Source of the DNA: Dehalococcoidia bacterium
Lineage (GTDB): Bacteria > Chloroflexota > Dehalococcoidia > Dehalococcoidales > UBA3254
Direction of reading: 5' to 3'
NCBI GenBank assembly: GCA_025361145.1
Contig: JANYAV010000012.1
Span: 122,270 to 186,269, forward strand
DNA: 64,000 nt
Part shown: positions 26,755-36,435 of the stretch, in pieces
How positions within the stretch are numbered: the stretch's first letter is position 1
Layout: every line of letters starts with the position of its first letter
The notes under the pieces: model-generated
Database searches by the model: none
What the model was told of the DNA's origin: nothing
The model's input: only the letters and a program-made list of their open reading frames with translations
Program-made: the position numbers and the translations under genes

Positions 26755-27447
26755 TCATGAATAGCCGTTCTTTTTTAGCCACAAAAGACCTTTCTGAGTA
26801 TCACTGGCGACTCTGGCTTTTTCACAGGTCTTGAGCCGGTGTTGGAAGCACCAGTACGTGAATTGCTTGACCTCAGTCAGGTTGCTGTTAGACAGCAAAT
26901 GATAATGTTTTTCTTTGCGGAATTGCTTTAAAAGTGTGGAGTAAGGCTCATCATACACTCTGGAAAAAACCTCTTCCTCTTCAGCTGTATTGTTAGTCCA
27001 AAAGTTTGAGCGCCTTTCTTTACGCACCTCTTCACGAATAGCCTGAATCAGGGCTTCTTCGACTGTAATACCATAAAAGAAATTCAGGTACTTATGATAT
27101 TTAGCCTCTCCCATCAGGTTTTTATATTGGTCGGGGCTTAATGGCAGGGGCGGTTTGCCGTGAAATAGCAGGTCATTTTTTTGCTGGTCGGGGATAAAAC
27201 CTTCCGCTGTGTCACAGAGTCGTTCTGCCAGCAGCAGCCAGTCAAAAGCTTCTCCTTCAATCAGGTATTGAAATTCGCGTCCATCAATTACCTCGCTTTC
27301 GTCCGTCCATAGGCCAATGGTTTCCAGCAGGGCCAGATACCAGTGTTTTCCGCCCGCCAATGCAGCCTGAAAATGGCGGATCGCCATTTCAGTGTTACTG
27401 ACAGGAGGAAGCCCTTGATCGTTTAAGTTATGAGTAGACTCATCCAT
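26755..27447 (-). CDS. Hypothetical protein, acidic, downstream of polX
   Basis: I do not recognise a family. The 230-residue protein is soluble and has no signal peptide. It is rich in aromatic and charged residues: GGKHWYLALLETIGLW, FQYLIEGEAFDWLLLAERLCD, ITVEEALIQAIREEVRKERR, QFTYWCFQHRLKTCEKAR. It looks all-helical. It lies 89 bases downstream of polX on the same strand, ends at a shared terminator, and may be in the secA-polX transcription unit. The distinctive Trp/Tyr pattern suggests a real conserved protein. Confidence 0.7.
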   Translation of the reverse strand: MDESTHNLNDQGLPPVSNTEMAIRHFQAALAGGKHWYLALLETIGLWTDESEVIDGREFQYLIEGEAFDWLLLAERLCDTAEGFIPDQQKNDLLFHGKPPLPLSPDQYKNLMGEAKYHKYLNFFYGITVEEALIQAIREEVRKERRSNFWTNNTAEEEEVFSRVYDEPYSTLLKQFRKEKHYHLLSNSNLTEVKQFTYWCFQHRLKTCEKARVASDTQKGLLWLKKNGYS

Positions 27448-27536
27448 CTTATCTTATTTTAACATGCCCTGATCAAGAATCAACTGCAAAATCATCATTT
27501 GTTAAGTGAAAATCAATTTGGAATGTTGATAGTCAC

Positions 27537-29258
27537 CTAGGATTTTAATGAGGCTTTAAATTTAGCTAAAGGCAGTGTATTTAAAATATCCCTGGCTTCG
27601 CACCAGCCGCGCCTTGCGATTCCTATCCCATACCGCATGAAGTTGAATTGTTCGGGATGGTGGGAGTCTGTGTTAATAACCAGTTTGATTCCTAATTGCC
27701 GTGCCTGATAGATATGTGTATCCTTTAAATCCAGTCGGCTAGGCGTCGCATTGATCTCAAGCACGGTTTGATGATCCAGTGCTGCTTTAAAGACTGCTTC
27801 AATATCTATTTCTACGGCTTCCCTTTCCCCTAGCAGACGGCCGGTGGGATGCCCCAGGATATCTACATGGGGATTGCTGACGGCTGAGATGACGCGCTTG
27901 GTCATCTGGTCGATACCCTGATTCATACCTGAATGAATGGAAGCGATTACTATGTCAAGCTTAGCCAGCACCTCATCCGGAACATCCAGTGCCCCGTTAG
28001 CTCTGATATCAACCTCCATTCCGCTGAATATATGGATATCAGAATATTTCCGGTTTAATTCAGAGATCAGCTGAAGCTGTTGCTGGATGCGGTCAATGCT
28101 GAGACCGTGGGCGATCCCTAATCCGGGTGAATGGTCGGTCACCGCCACATATTCATACCCTTGCTCGAGGGCCCCGGCGATCATTTCTTCCAGAGGTGCT
28201 GCACCATCACTCCAATCACTGTGAAGATGCAGATCGCCTTTGATGTCGGAAAGTTCGATCAGATGCGGTAGTTTGCTTTGTTCAGCCAGTTCTATCTCAT
28301 GCAGGCCTTCGCGGATTTCGGGTGGGATATATTCCAGCCCCTGCCGCTTGTAAAAAGCTTCTTCTGAGATGTATGTTTCCAGTTGGCCTGTAACAATATC
28401 TGTAATGCCGTATTCTGAAAGGCTCAAACCCAGTCGCGCAGCCCGCGTGCGTAATTCAATATTATGCTGCTTGCTGCCGGTGAAATACTGCAGTGCAGAT
28501 CCAAAAGCGTCATTACTTAATAAACGCAGATCTACCTGTAGCCCGTTGTTGATTATGACACTTGCCTTGGTGGGACCTTTTTCCTGAAGCTCGTTGATTG
28601 AGGGTAGTTGAATAAAAGCCTCAATAGCCTCCTCCGGATTATCGGCCGTCCCGATCAGGTCTATGTCCCCGATAGTATCTCTAAAGCGGCGCAGGCTGCC
28701 GGCCGGACTAAGATGCCGTATCCCTGCGATTGCGTGCATCTCTTCCATCAATATTTCTGCAGCGGTTAAAGCTGTGCTCACCGGTACACGTTGTTCGCCC
28801 TTCTTTTTGCGGTAAGCCTTGATCTGACGAAGGATATTTTGAGCGGTTTTTTCGCCCATACGCGGTAATTCTGCCACCTGTCCATTTTCAATAGCCTTTT
28901 CCAGACTGTCGATGTCGGCAATACCCAGTTCTTTGGTTAAGAGCAGAGCGGTGCGTGGGCCGATGCCCGGCACTTCCATTAGTATGTTTATCCCTGGAGG
29001 AAATTCGGCTTTAAGTTTTTCGTAATAATCGAGGTGTCCCGTGCTCACCAATTCAGTCAGCTTTTGCGCAATGGCGTCACCCACTCCTGGAATTTCTTTC
29101 AAACGTTCCTCTGACACCAGTTTGTCTACTTCTTCAGACAGAAATTCGATAGAGCGGGCGGCTTTTTGGTAAGCCCTGGATTTAAAGATGCTTTCACCTT
29201 TAAGTTCAAGTAACACCGCGATGTTATCGAGAATTTCGATTATTTCAGTGTTCTTCAT
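27537..29258 (-). CDS. polX: DNA polymerase/3'-5' exonuclease PolX
   Basis: A 573-residue bacterial family X polymerase. The N-terminal HhH parts include KGESIFKSRAYQKAARSIE, LKEIPGVGDAIAQK and VPGIGPRTALLL. The polymerase catalytic aspartates are in GSLRRFRDTIGDIDLIG and LQVDLRLL. The C-terminal PHP domain (GDLHLHSDWSDG, VTDHSPGLGIAHG, DILGHPTGRLL, NTDSHHPEQF) carries the metal ligands for exonuclease activity. The family acts in base-excision-type gap repair. No ribosome binding site precedes the ATG; a perfect 14-bp hairpin ends only 10 bases before it. Confidence 0.96.
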   Translation of the reverse strand: MKNTEIIEILDNIAVLLELKGESIFKSRAYQKAARSIEFLSEEVDKLVSEERLKEIPGVGDAIAQKLTELVSTGHLDYYEKLKAEFPPGINILMEVPGIGPRTALLLTKELGIADIDSLEKAIENGQVAELPRMGEKTAQNILRQIKAYRKKKGEQRVPVSTALTAAEILMEEMHAIAGIRHLSPAGSLRRFRDTIGDIDLIGTADNPEEAIEAFIQLPSINELQEKGPTKASVIINNGLQVDLRLLSNDAFGSALQYFTGSKQHNIELRTRAARLGLSLSEYGITDIVTGQLETYISEEAFYKRQGLEYIPPEIREGLHEIELAEQSKLPHLIELSDIKGDLHLHSDWSDGAAPLEEMIAGALEQGYEYVAVTDHSPGLGIAHGLSIDRIQQQLQLISELNRKYSDIHIFSGMEVDIRANGALDVPDEVLAKLDIVIASIHSGMNQGIDQMTKRVISAVSNPHVDILGHPTGRLLGEREAVEIDIEAVFKAALDHQTVLEINATPSRLDLKDTHIYQARQLGIKLVINTDSHHPEQFNFMRYGIGIARRGWCEARDILNTLPLAKFKASLKS

Positions 29259-29268
29259 AGCTAAAATA

Positions 29269-29312
29269 CAAAATGCGATATGCTGTTCTTGCCTTTATCA
29301 TATCGCATTTTG
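29269..29312 (-). terminator. 14-bp perfect hairpin between secA and polX
   Basis: CAAAATGCGATATG and CATATCGCATTTTG are perfect reverse complements around a 16-base loop. On the - strand the stem ends in TTTTG, then TATTTTAG and the polX ATG. It could be the secA terminator or a control element for polX translation. Confidence 0.65.
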
Positions 29313-29374
29313 GGATGTCGCTGGTATTTAATCTATTTTGATCTTAATTAGATTATTCCCATTTCACTGGTTAT

Positions 29375-32332
29375 TTAACTTGATTGACCGCAGCAATGCT
29401 TAAATTTTTTGCCGCTGCCGCAGGGACAGGTATCATTGCGGCCCACTTTTTCTCCACCTACTCGGGGCACATTTTTTGGAGCTTGATTGGAAGTGCCGGC
29501 AGCCCGTGATATAGGCGTGGAGATTTTTTTATCTTCCTCACGTTTGATATTCACGTGGAAAATCATGCGCGATACTTCCTGGCGGATGGTATCCAGTAAT
29601 AACTGAAAGTTTTGGTAACCCTGATTTTTGTAGGCATCTACAGCTTTGACTTGCCGCAGAGTTTGCCAGTTAGATTCTTGCCTGGCATTTTCCATTGCAG
29701 TCAGGTGTTCAACCCAGAGTTCGTCTATAATTTTTAACATAACCAGACGCTCCAGCAAACGCATGTCCTGAGCTCCGGTCGCTTGTTCCTTTTCTTCATA
29801 AGCCGTGTACGCGGCCTCAACCAGTTGATCTTCAATTGTCTCGGGATTTAATTCAACCAGCTTGGCTGCAGACAGGTCTTTAGGTATGGGAAAGATGCCG
29901 TTAACAGCTGTTACTAGAGAGTCAATATTCCATTCATCATTAGGACGGTTGCCCAGATGCTCAGTGGCTATTTTTCCGATCTCACGGCTGATCATATCCA
30001 GGATATTGGCCTTGAGGTCCGCTCCGCTTAAAACCTTCCTCCTCTCAGAATAGATTAATTCACGGTGCTTATTGACCACATCATCAAAATCCACCAGGTG
30101 CTTGCGGATGTCGAAATGATAGCCTTCTACTTTAATCTGGGAGTTTTCGATAGTCTTGCTGACCATGGAATTTTCAATAGGAATGCTCGGGTCAAGACCT
30201 ACCCATTTCATAATACCTTGAATGCGTTCGCCACCGAAACGGCGCATGATATCATCATCCAGCGCTACATAGAAACGGCTGCTGCCCGGGTCGCCCTGGC
30301 GTCCGCTTCTGCCCCTCAGCTGGTTATCGATACGCCGAGCTTCATGACGTTCGGTGCCGATGACGTGCAGCCCGCCCCGCGCCAGTACGCGATCATGACG
30401 TTCTTCCCAATCTTTATGGGCTTTTTTATATTCATTAGGTTCGCTAAAATCCTCAGCTTTGGGTTCACGACCACCCAGTAAAATATCCACACCGCGTCCG
30501 GCCATATTGGTGGCTACAGTGACCATCCCGGGTTTACCTGCGTCGGCGATGACCTGGGCCTCTTTTTCATGATTCTTGGCATTTAATATATTGAAACTGA
30601 CGCCTTTTCTTTTTAGCAACTCTCCCAGCATTTCGGATTTTTCAATCGACACTGTGCCCACCAGCACCGGTTGACCTGTTTGATTAACTTCATGAATCTC
30701 TTCTACAACAGCGTTATATTTGGCTTTCTCATCACGGTAAATACGATCGCCGTTATCCTCCCTCAGATTGGGTTTATTGGTCGGTATAACAACTACATCC
30801 AGTTTGTAAATCTTGTGGAACTCCTCCGCTTCGGTCAAAGCCGTACCTGTCATGCCCGCCAGTTTATCATACATGCGGAAGTAGTTTTGAATGGTAACGG
30901 TGGCGTAGGTTAAACTCTCTCTCTGCACCTTGACGCCTTCTTTGGCCTCAATGGTTTGATGCAGTCCTTCTGAATAGCGCCTACCCAGCATCAGACGTCC
31001 GGTAAACTCGTCTACAATTATGACTTCATTCTGATCGTTGACCACGTAATCGCGGTCTTTTTTGTAGAGTGCATGGGCTTGCATGGACTTGCGAAAAATA
31101 GAAAGAATATCGTGTTGTTTTTTGGCTTCATCGAAGCTGTGAGCTTTTTGGTCGGTTTCTTCCTCGCCCCCAAAGAGCTCCTCGATACTCATGTTGAAAG
31201 CCTGGGCCAGTTTTCTTTGTCCCCTATCAGTTTCTTTAACGGTATGGTCTTTTTCATAGGCAAAATAATCAAATTCAGTTCCCGACTCGTCTTGTTCTTC
31301 GGCTTCTTTTTCCGCGGTAGTTACCGGCTCGTGAGGTAGTAATTTTACTTTCATGCGGCTGACCACATTATTCACCGCTTGATAGATGTTCCCGGCTTCC
31401 TCGGCCATTCCGCTGATAATCAAAGGCGTTCTGGCTTCATCCACCAGCAGGTTATCCACCTCATCCACGACCCCGAAATTCAGAGGGCGCTGTACGCATT
31501 GTTTGAGGTCTATCACCATATTGTCCCTGAGATAATCGAAACCGAATTCAGAACTGGTACCGTAAGTAATATCGGACTGGTAGGCTTGTTGGCGAGAAAT
31601 AGATTTAAAATGCTTCCAGGTTTTATCTCCAGAATCATACGCAGGATCGAACAAGTAAGCCGGGGTATGCTCGGTGGGTGTTTGTTGAGGATAAATGGAG
31701 GCCACGCTCATTCCCAGGGCATTAAATACCGGGCCCATCCAGTAAGGGTCACGCCTTGCAAGGTAGTCATTGACTGTGATCAGGTGAGCCCCGCGTCCGG
31801 TCAAGGCATTCAGATAGAGTGGACAGGTGGCCACCAGAGTTTTTCCTTCACCGGTCTTCATTTCAGCGATCTTGCCCTGGTGCAGGATAATGCCGCCGAT
31901 TAATTGCACGTCAAAATGCCGCTGATGGATAGTGCGTTTGGCTGCTTCTCTGACCGCCGCGAAGGCCTCCGGCAGGATTTCATTAAGAGCTTGCTTTTCT
32001 GCAGCTTTGAGCTCTTTTTCTTTAATTTCTAATTCTTTTTCCAGGTCTTTGCATTCCTGGGATAGGGTTTCCTCTTGAATATCGTTTATAGCCGCTGTTT
32101 TACACTGCATTTTTTCATTTAATTCGAGGTGGGCTTTTTGGACTTCTTCACGGATAACCGCGCAATTTTTATTGATACGGCCTTTAAATTCTTCGGTCTT
32201 GGCCTTCAATTCTGCGTCGCTCAGTCGTTCGAAATCTGGCTCTATTTGATTGATTTTGGTTATTATTAATTTTACGCGGTCGACTTCTCTTTCATTAGAA
32301 TCCGTCATGCCGCCGAATAATCTTTTAAACAT
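29375..32332 (-). CDS. secA: Preprotein translocase ATPase SecA
   Basis: SecA is the ATP-driven motor of the Sec pathway. The DEAD-like NBD1 has MKTGEGKTLVA (Walker A) and VDEVDNLLVDEARTPLIISG; NBD2 has ATNMAGRGVDI and HEARRIDNQLRGRSGRQGDPG. The C-terminus carries the SEC-C zinc tail CPCGSGKKFKHCCG. A charged insertion of about 60 residues, coiled-coil-like, splits the usual N-terminal junction between EFKGRI and LPEAFAAVREAAKR. I start at ATG 32332 (MFKRLFGG), eight bases from AGAAGG; the track start, a GTG at 32341, is too close to that site. It overlaps the upstream small gene by eight bases. Confidence 0.95.
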   Translation of the reverse strand: MFKRLFGGMTDSNEREVDRVKLIITKINQIEPDFERLSDAELKAKTEEFKGRINKNCAVIREEVQKAHLELNEKMQCKTAAINDIQEETLSQECKDLEKELEIKEKELKAAEKQALNEILPEAFAAVREAAKRTIHQRHFDVQLIGGIILHQGKIAEMKTGEGKTLVATCPLYLNALTGRGAHLITVNDYLARRDPYWMGPVFNALGMSVASIYPQQTPTEHTPAYLFDPAYDSGDKTWKHFKSISRQQAYQSDITYGTSSEFGFDYLRDNMVIDLKQCVQRPLNFGVVDEVDNLLVDEARTPLIISGMAEEAGNIYQAVNNVVSRMKVKLLPHEPVTTAEKEAEEQDESGTEFDYFAYEKDHTVKETDRGQRKLAQAFNMSIEELFGGEEETDQKAHSFDEAKKQHDILSIFRKSMQAHALYKKDRDYVVNDQNEVIIVDEFTGRLMLGRRYSEGLHQTIEAKEGVKVQRESLTYATVTIQNYFRMYDKLAGMTGTALTEAEEFHKIYKLDVVVIPTNKPNLREDNGDRIYRDEKAKYNAVVEEIHEVNQTGQPVLVGTVSIEKSEMLGELLKRKGVSFNILNAKNHEKEAQVIADAGKPGMVTVATNMAGRGVDILLGGREPKAEDFSEPNEYKKAHKDWEERHDRVLARGGLHVIGTERHEARRIDNQLRGRSGRQGDPGSSRFYVALDDDIMRRFGGERIQGIMKWVGLDPSIPIENSMVSKTIENSQIKVEGYHFDIRKHLVDFDDVVNKHRELIYSERRKVLSGADLKANILDMISREIGKIATEHLGNRPNDEWNIDSLVTAVNGIFPIPKDLSAAKLVELNPETIEDQLVEAAYTAYEEKEQATGAQDMRLLERLVMLKIIDELWVEHLTAMENARQESNWQTLRQVKAVDAYKNQGYQNFQLLLDTIRQEVSRMIFHVNIKREEDKKISTPISRAAGTSNQAPKNVPRVGGEKVGRNDTCPCGSGKKFKHCCGQSS

Positions 32333-32558
32333 CCTCATCACCTTCTAAAAGTTGTCTGGCTTGTTCGGCCAACGAATGTGGAACCATCACGCGGTATTCG
32401 CCTAATCCGTCGATTACAAAGACATGCACCGAAGGGGCAGCGGAAGAAACTAACATCGCCGGAATGTCATAGCTCACCAGTTTAGCTTTAATGATTTGGG
32501 CTTCAGCTTCACCATGAGCTAGATAGACTTCCTCGGGCGTTACTTCAGGGCGGCTCAT
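32325..32558 (-). CDS. DUF2007-type putative signal-transducing protein
   Basis: A 77-residue protein with the small ferredoxin-like pattern of the DUF2007 family: VYLAHGEAEAQIIKAKLVSYDIPAMLVSS, then VFVIDGLGEYRVMVPHSLAEQARQLLEG. The biochemical role of the family is not established. It sits between prs (8 bases upstream) and secA (8-17 base overlap) on the - strand, so it is translated within that operon. Recognition is by pattern and length only. Confidence 0.7.
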   Translation of the reverse strand: MSRPEVTPEEVYLAHGEAEAQIIKAKLVSYDIPAMLVSSAAPSVHVFVIDGLGEYRVMVPHSLAEQARQLLEGDEDV

Positions 32559-32566
32559 TTATTCCT

Positions 32567-33508
32567 CTATTCGAACATAGCGCCGATCGACATACCTGTA
32601 TGGATGCGGTGAATCGCTTCTCCCAGCAAAGGCGCCATGGACAGTACTTTAATCTTATCCAGTCTCTTGTTGGGGCCAAGAGGAATGGTGTCTGTTATCA
32701 CGATTTCTTTAACTGCGCTGCTTTCGATTCTTTTTATAGCGGGACCGGAGAGCACAGCATGAGTGCAGCATGAATACACACCCTGCACACCGCGCTCGAT
32801 CAAAGTATTTACCACATTGATCAACGAACCTGCGGTATCAATTTCGTCATCCAAAATAAGAGCCATCTTGCCTGCCACTTCACCTATTACATTGAGTGTT
32901 TCAGTACGGTCGGCGTTGCCTAGACGTCTTTTTTCCATGATGGCCAGGGGTACATTCATTTTTTCAGCTAAATCTCTGGCTCTCTTGGAGATACCGATAT
33001 CCGAGGCGACCACAATCAGGTTGCCGTTAAGTTTCTTTTCAACAAAATAATTGGCTAGAACATTTAAGGCAGTCAACTCATCTACAGGGATATTAAAAAA
33101 GCCCTGGATTTGTGGGGCATGCAGGTCAATAGTCAAGAGCCGGTTGGCGCCGGCGACAGTTAATAGATCAGCCATCAAACGGGCGGTAATGGGCACCCTT
33201 GGTTGATCCTTTTTATCGGTGCGGCCATAACCGTAATAGGGTATTACCGCCGTAATACGGCCAGCTGATGCTCTTTTAAAGGCGTCGATCATGATAAGCA
33301 GTTCGACCAGATTATTGTTGACCGGCGCACAAATTGACTGAACTACGAATATATCTCTTTCACGCACGTTTTCAAGTATACGCACGAAGGTGTTTTCATT
33401 GGAGAATTGAAATACCTCGCATTTACCTAGCGGGATTTCAAGATAGTCGACAATGGCCTGAGCCAGAGCAGGATTGGCATTCCCGCTAAATACTTTTAAT
33501 TCTTCCAT
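32567..33508 (-). CDS. prs: Ribose-phosphate pyrophosphokinase
   Basis: Prs makes PRPP from ribose 5-phosphate and ATP, feeding nucleotide, histidine and tryptophan synthesis. The 313-residue protein shows FSGNANPALAQAI, the ENTFVRILENVRERDIFVVQS flexible region, VIPYYGYGRTDKK, TIDLHAPQIQGFF and VASDIGISKRARDLA. The PRPP loop reads LILDDEIDTAGSL. It lies upstream of the DUF2007 gene and secA and has its own extended -10 promoter. Confidence 0.97.
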   Translation of the reverse strand: MEELKVFSGNANPALAQAIVDYLEIPLGKCEVFQFSNENTFVRILENVRERDIFVVQSICAPVNNNLVELLIMIDAFKRASAGRITAVIPYYGYGRTDKKDQPRVPITARLMADLLTVAGANRLLTIDLHAPQIQGFFNIPVDELTALNVLANYFVEKKLNGNLIVVASDIGISKRARDLAEKMNVPLAIMEKRRLGNADRTETLNVIGEVAGKMALILDDEIDTAGSLINVVNTLIERGVQGVYSCCTHAVLSGPAIKRIESSAVKEIVITDTIPLGPNKRLDKIKVLSMAPLLGEAIHRIHTGMSIGAMFE

Positions 33509-33560
33509 TCGGAATCTCCCTCTTTAATAATCTAATCACCACGTGCCAATACACCAGTCT

Positions 33561-33569
33561 ATTATAGCA
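33561..33569 (-). promoter_or_regulatory. Extended -10 promoter of prs-secA
   Basis: The - strand reads TGCTATAAT, an extended -10, about 45 bases before the prs start. There is no good -35, which extended -10 promoters do not strictly need. Confidence 0.5.
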
Positions 33570-33626
33570 CTAACGGTTAGCTTACTCACCCTGACTATCT
33601 CGCAGATAGAAGCCTGAATATTGTAA

Positions 33627-36305
33627 TTAGCTAACCGAATCAAAACGGGCTAACTGCTGCTGCAAACGCTCCATTTTATCCTTGCCAGCTGTCAATCTGT
33701 CCCGTTCTTTTTGGATTACTGCCGGGGGTGCCTTGCCTGTAAATGCGACATCGCTCAGGCGCACTTCCAGACGCTCGACGTTGGTTTTTACCTCTGCCAG
33801 GTCCTTTTGCAGGCGGGCTTTTTCGGCTTCCATATCTACCATGCTGGCGAGTGGGATCACCACTTCGCAGTCTTTAAGCACCAGTACCAAATCATTATCG
33901 TTAGATTGGCCTTGATGGTGGGTGTTGTTTACTTCCAGCGGTTTGGCTTGAGCCAGGGATTGTATGGTCTGATAGTATCCTTTTAAACTCTCCGCCATTT
34001 CGCCAGCATAGATATGAGCTTCAATCCACTTGTTGCTTTCCACTTTATGCTCGGCTCTACTATTGCGGATGGCATGGACTATCTCGATAACAGTCTCAAT
34101 GATGTGCTCAGCTTCTTGATCCAGGGTTTCTTCATCGCCTGATGGATAAGCTGCTATCATAATAGATTCAGGCTGACCACTGTTGGTTGGTATTTTTTGC
34201 TTTATAATCTGCCAGAGTTCCTCGGTGATAAAGGGCATGAAGGGATGGAGCAGTCGCAGCGAGGTTTCCAGCGTATGCACAAGCACCGGCAAGGGAGAAA
34301 CCGCCTTATCATCTCTTAGACGGATCTTGGCGATTTCGATGTACCAATCGCAGAATTCACTCCACAGGAAATCGTAAATCTGGCGCTGAGCTTCCCCGAA
34401 TTGGAAATCCTGCATTAAGGCGATTGAACTGATGATGACCCTGTTTAATCGGCTTAAAATCCAGCGATCCTCAATCGGCAAGCCACTTTTAACCAGGGTT
34501 AAGTCTTTCTGATTACCTTCCAGGTTCTTGATCATGAAACGTGAGGCATTCCAGAGTTTATTGGCAAAGTTACGGCTGGATTCCAAGCGTGAAGCTGCCA
34601 TTTTCATATCATTGCCGGGGGATGTTCCGGTTGATAGAGCAAAACGCAGAGCATCTGTCCCGTACTCTTTTATAGCGTCCAGTGGATTGAGCACGTTGCC
34701 CTTAACTTTGCTCATTTTTTCGCCTTTTTCGTCTCTTACCAGACCGTGAAGGTAAACGGTATGAAAAGGTATTTCACCGGTATTCTCAATGCCCATCATA
34801 ATCATGCGGGCAACCCAGTGAAAAATGATATCATACCCTGTTTCCATCACGGAGGTGGGATAGAAATATTTAAAATCCTCGGTCTGATTGGGCCAGCCTA
34901 GAGTACAGTGCGGCCACAGACCTGAGCTGAACCATGTGTCCAGAACGTCTTTGTCCTGTTCAAGATTTTTAGACCCGCAGGTGCAAGTGGAAGGGTCTTC
35001 GATGCTAACGATTGTTTCTCCGCAGTCGCTGCAATACCAGACAGGAATACGATGTCCCCACCATAACTGGCGGCTGATGCACCAGTCACGGATATTTTCC
35101 ATCCAGTTCAGATAGACCTTTTCAAAACGCTCGGGGATGATCTTGATACGTCCGTCTTTAACCGCTTCAATCGCCGGTTTGGCCAGTTGGGGCATATTCA
35201 CAAACCATTGTTTACTGGCCAGAGGCTCGATAATGGTCTGGCAGCGCTGGCAATGACCGACAGCGTGAGAATAATCCTCAATCTTATCCAATAAACCCAG
35301 ATTTTGCAGTTCTTCAACTATTTTTTTACGGGCTTCAAATCTATCCAGTCCCTTGTAAGGCCCGGCGTTGTCATTTAAACTGGCATCATTATTCAAGATA
35401 TTAATAGCGGCTAATTTATGGCGCAGTCCGATCTCGAAATCCACAGGGTCATGAGATGGAGTGACCTTTACTGCACCGGTTCCGAAGGCGAGGTCGATGG
35501 CTTCATCTGCCACGATCGGAATAACGCGGTTTATCAGGGGCAATATTATTTTTTTCCCTACCCAGCCGGCAAACCTGGCGTCTTTAGGATTAACCGCTAC
35601 CGCGGTATCTCCCAGCATAGTTTCGGGGCGGGTGGTGGCTACTGTAATATAGTCTTTACCGTTTTCCAGCGGATAGCGGATATACCAGAGGTGACCGGAT
35701 TCATCTTTATGCTCGACTTCCAGGTCGGAGAGCACGGTTGCGCAGCGCGGACACCAGTTGGTAATCCTTTCCCCTCGGTAAATTAGGCCTTTTTTATATA
35801 GATTGAAAAAAGTGGTTCTGACAGCGAGACTCGGTCCCGGATCAAGGGTATAGGCTTCCCGGCTCCAATCACAGGAAACACCCAGCTTTTTGTGCTGATT
35901 TGTTATTGAAGCGCGGGCTTTAGCCGCCCATTCTTTCATCCGTATGTCGAATTTATCCCGGCCGAGTTGATATCTGGTTGTTTTTTCTTTAGCCAGCATT
36001 CTTTCCACTACCACCTGGGCTGCGATACCTGAATGGTCTACTCCCGGGATCCAGAGAGAGGGATCGCCCATCATGCGGTGCCAGCGGATCATAATGTCTT
36101 CCAGTGTGGCAGTTAAAGCATGGCCTACATGCAGTTCTCCTGTGACGTTGGGGGGAGGCATAATGATGGTAAAAGGTTTTTTTGAGGGATCGATTTTGGG
36201 TTTAAAATAGCCCTTCTCCATCCAGAATTGATACCATTTGTCTTCGACATTGGTAGGATCGTATGCTTTGGCCATTTCATTCTGTGTTGAATCTATCTCT
36301 GACAT
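33627..36305 (-). CDS. valS: Valyl-tRNA synthetase
   Basis: A class I synthetase charging tRNA-Val. It has the HIGH signature as HVGHA in PPPNVTGELHVGHALTATLED (~50-70). The editing (CP1) domain contains TTRPETMLGDTAVAVNP. A zinc-type CSDCGE...CTCGS insert follows, then the KMSKS signature as KMSKVKGNVLNP. The C-terminal coiled-coil arm is ASMVDMEAEKARLQKDLAEV. At 892 residues it is full length. The start is the first ATG, behind AAGGAAAT. It is downstream of the coaBC terminator and upstream of prs on the same strand. Confidence 0.97.
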   Translation of the reverse strand: MSEIDSTQNEMAKAYDPTNVEDKWYQFWMEKGYFKPKIDPSKKPFTIIMPPPNVTGELHVGHALTATLEDIMIRWHRMMGDPSLWIPGVDHSGIAAQVVVERMLAKEKTTRYQLGRDKFDIRMKEWAAKARASITNQHKKLGVSCDWSREAYTLDPGPSLAVRTTFFNLYKKGLIYRGERITNWCPRCATVLSDLEVEHKDESGHLWYIRYPLENGKDYITVATTRPETMLGDTAVAVNPKDARFAGWVGKKIILPLINRVIPIVADEAIDLAFGTGAVKVTPSHDPVDFEIGLRHKLAAINILNNDASLNDNAGPYKGLDRFEARKKIVEELQNLGLLDKIEDYSHAVGHCQRCQTIIEPLASKQWFVNMPQLAKPAIEAVKDGRIKIIPERFEKVYLNWMENIRDWCISRQLWWGHRIPVWYCSDCGETIVSIEDPSTCTCGSKNLEQDKDVLDTWFSSGLWPHCTLGWPNQTEDFKYFYPTSVMETGYDIIFHWVARMIMMGIENTGEIPFHTVYLHGLVRDEKGEKMSKVKGNVLNPLDAIKEYGTDALRFALSTGTSPGNDMKMAASRLESSRNFANKLWNASRFMIKNLEGNQKDLTLVKSGLPIEDRWILSRLNRVIISSIALMQDFQFGEAQRQIYDFLWSEFCDWYIEIAKIRLRDDKAVSPLPVLVHTLETSLRLLHPFMPFITEELWQIIKQKIPTNSGQPESIMIAAYPSGDEETLDQEAEHIIETVIEIVHAIRNSRAEHKVESNKWIEAHIYAGEMAESLKGYYQTIQSLAQAKPLEVNNTHHQGQSNDNDLVLVLKDCEVVIPLASMVDMEAEKARLQKDLAEVKTNVERLEVRLSDVAFTGKAPPAVIQKERDRLTAGKDKMERLQQQLARFDSVS

Positions 36306-36368
36306 TTTATTTCCTTTTCACTTAAATACCCAATCTTATACTATCTTAAAATAAATATCCGATAATTG

Positions 36369-36402
36369 CATTCCCCAAAAAGAAGGGGGCCTTAGCCCCC
36401 CT
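36369..36402 (-). terminator. Terminator after coaBC
   Basis: A GGGGGC/GCCCCC stem with a four-base loop is followed on the - strand by TTCTTTTT. It lies in the 130-base gap between coaBC and valS. Confidence 0.75.
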
Positions 36403-36435
36403 AATAAACTTCATTAAACCTGGAAAGGGGACATA

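Noticed and set aside
30065-31903. Several + strand ORFs of 80-174 codons inside secA
   Set aside because: All lie antisense to a continuous SecA reading frame with every motif intact.
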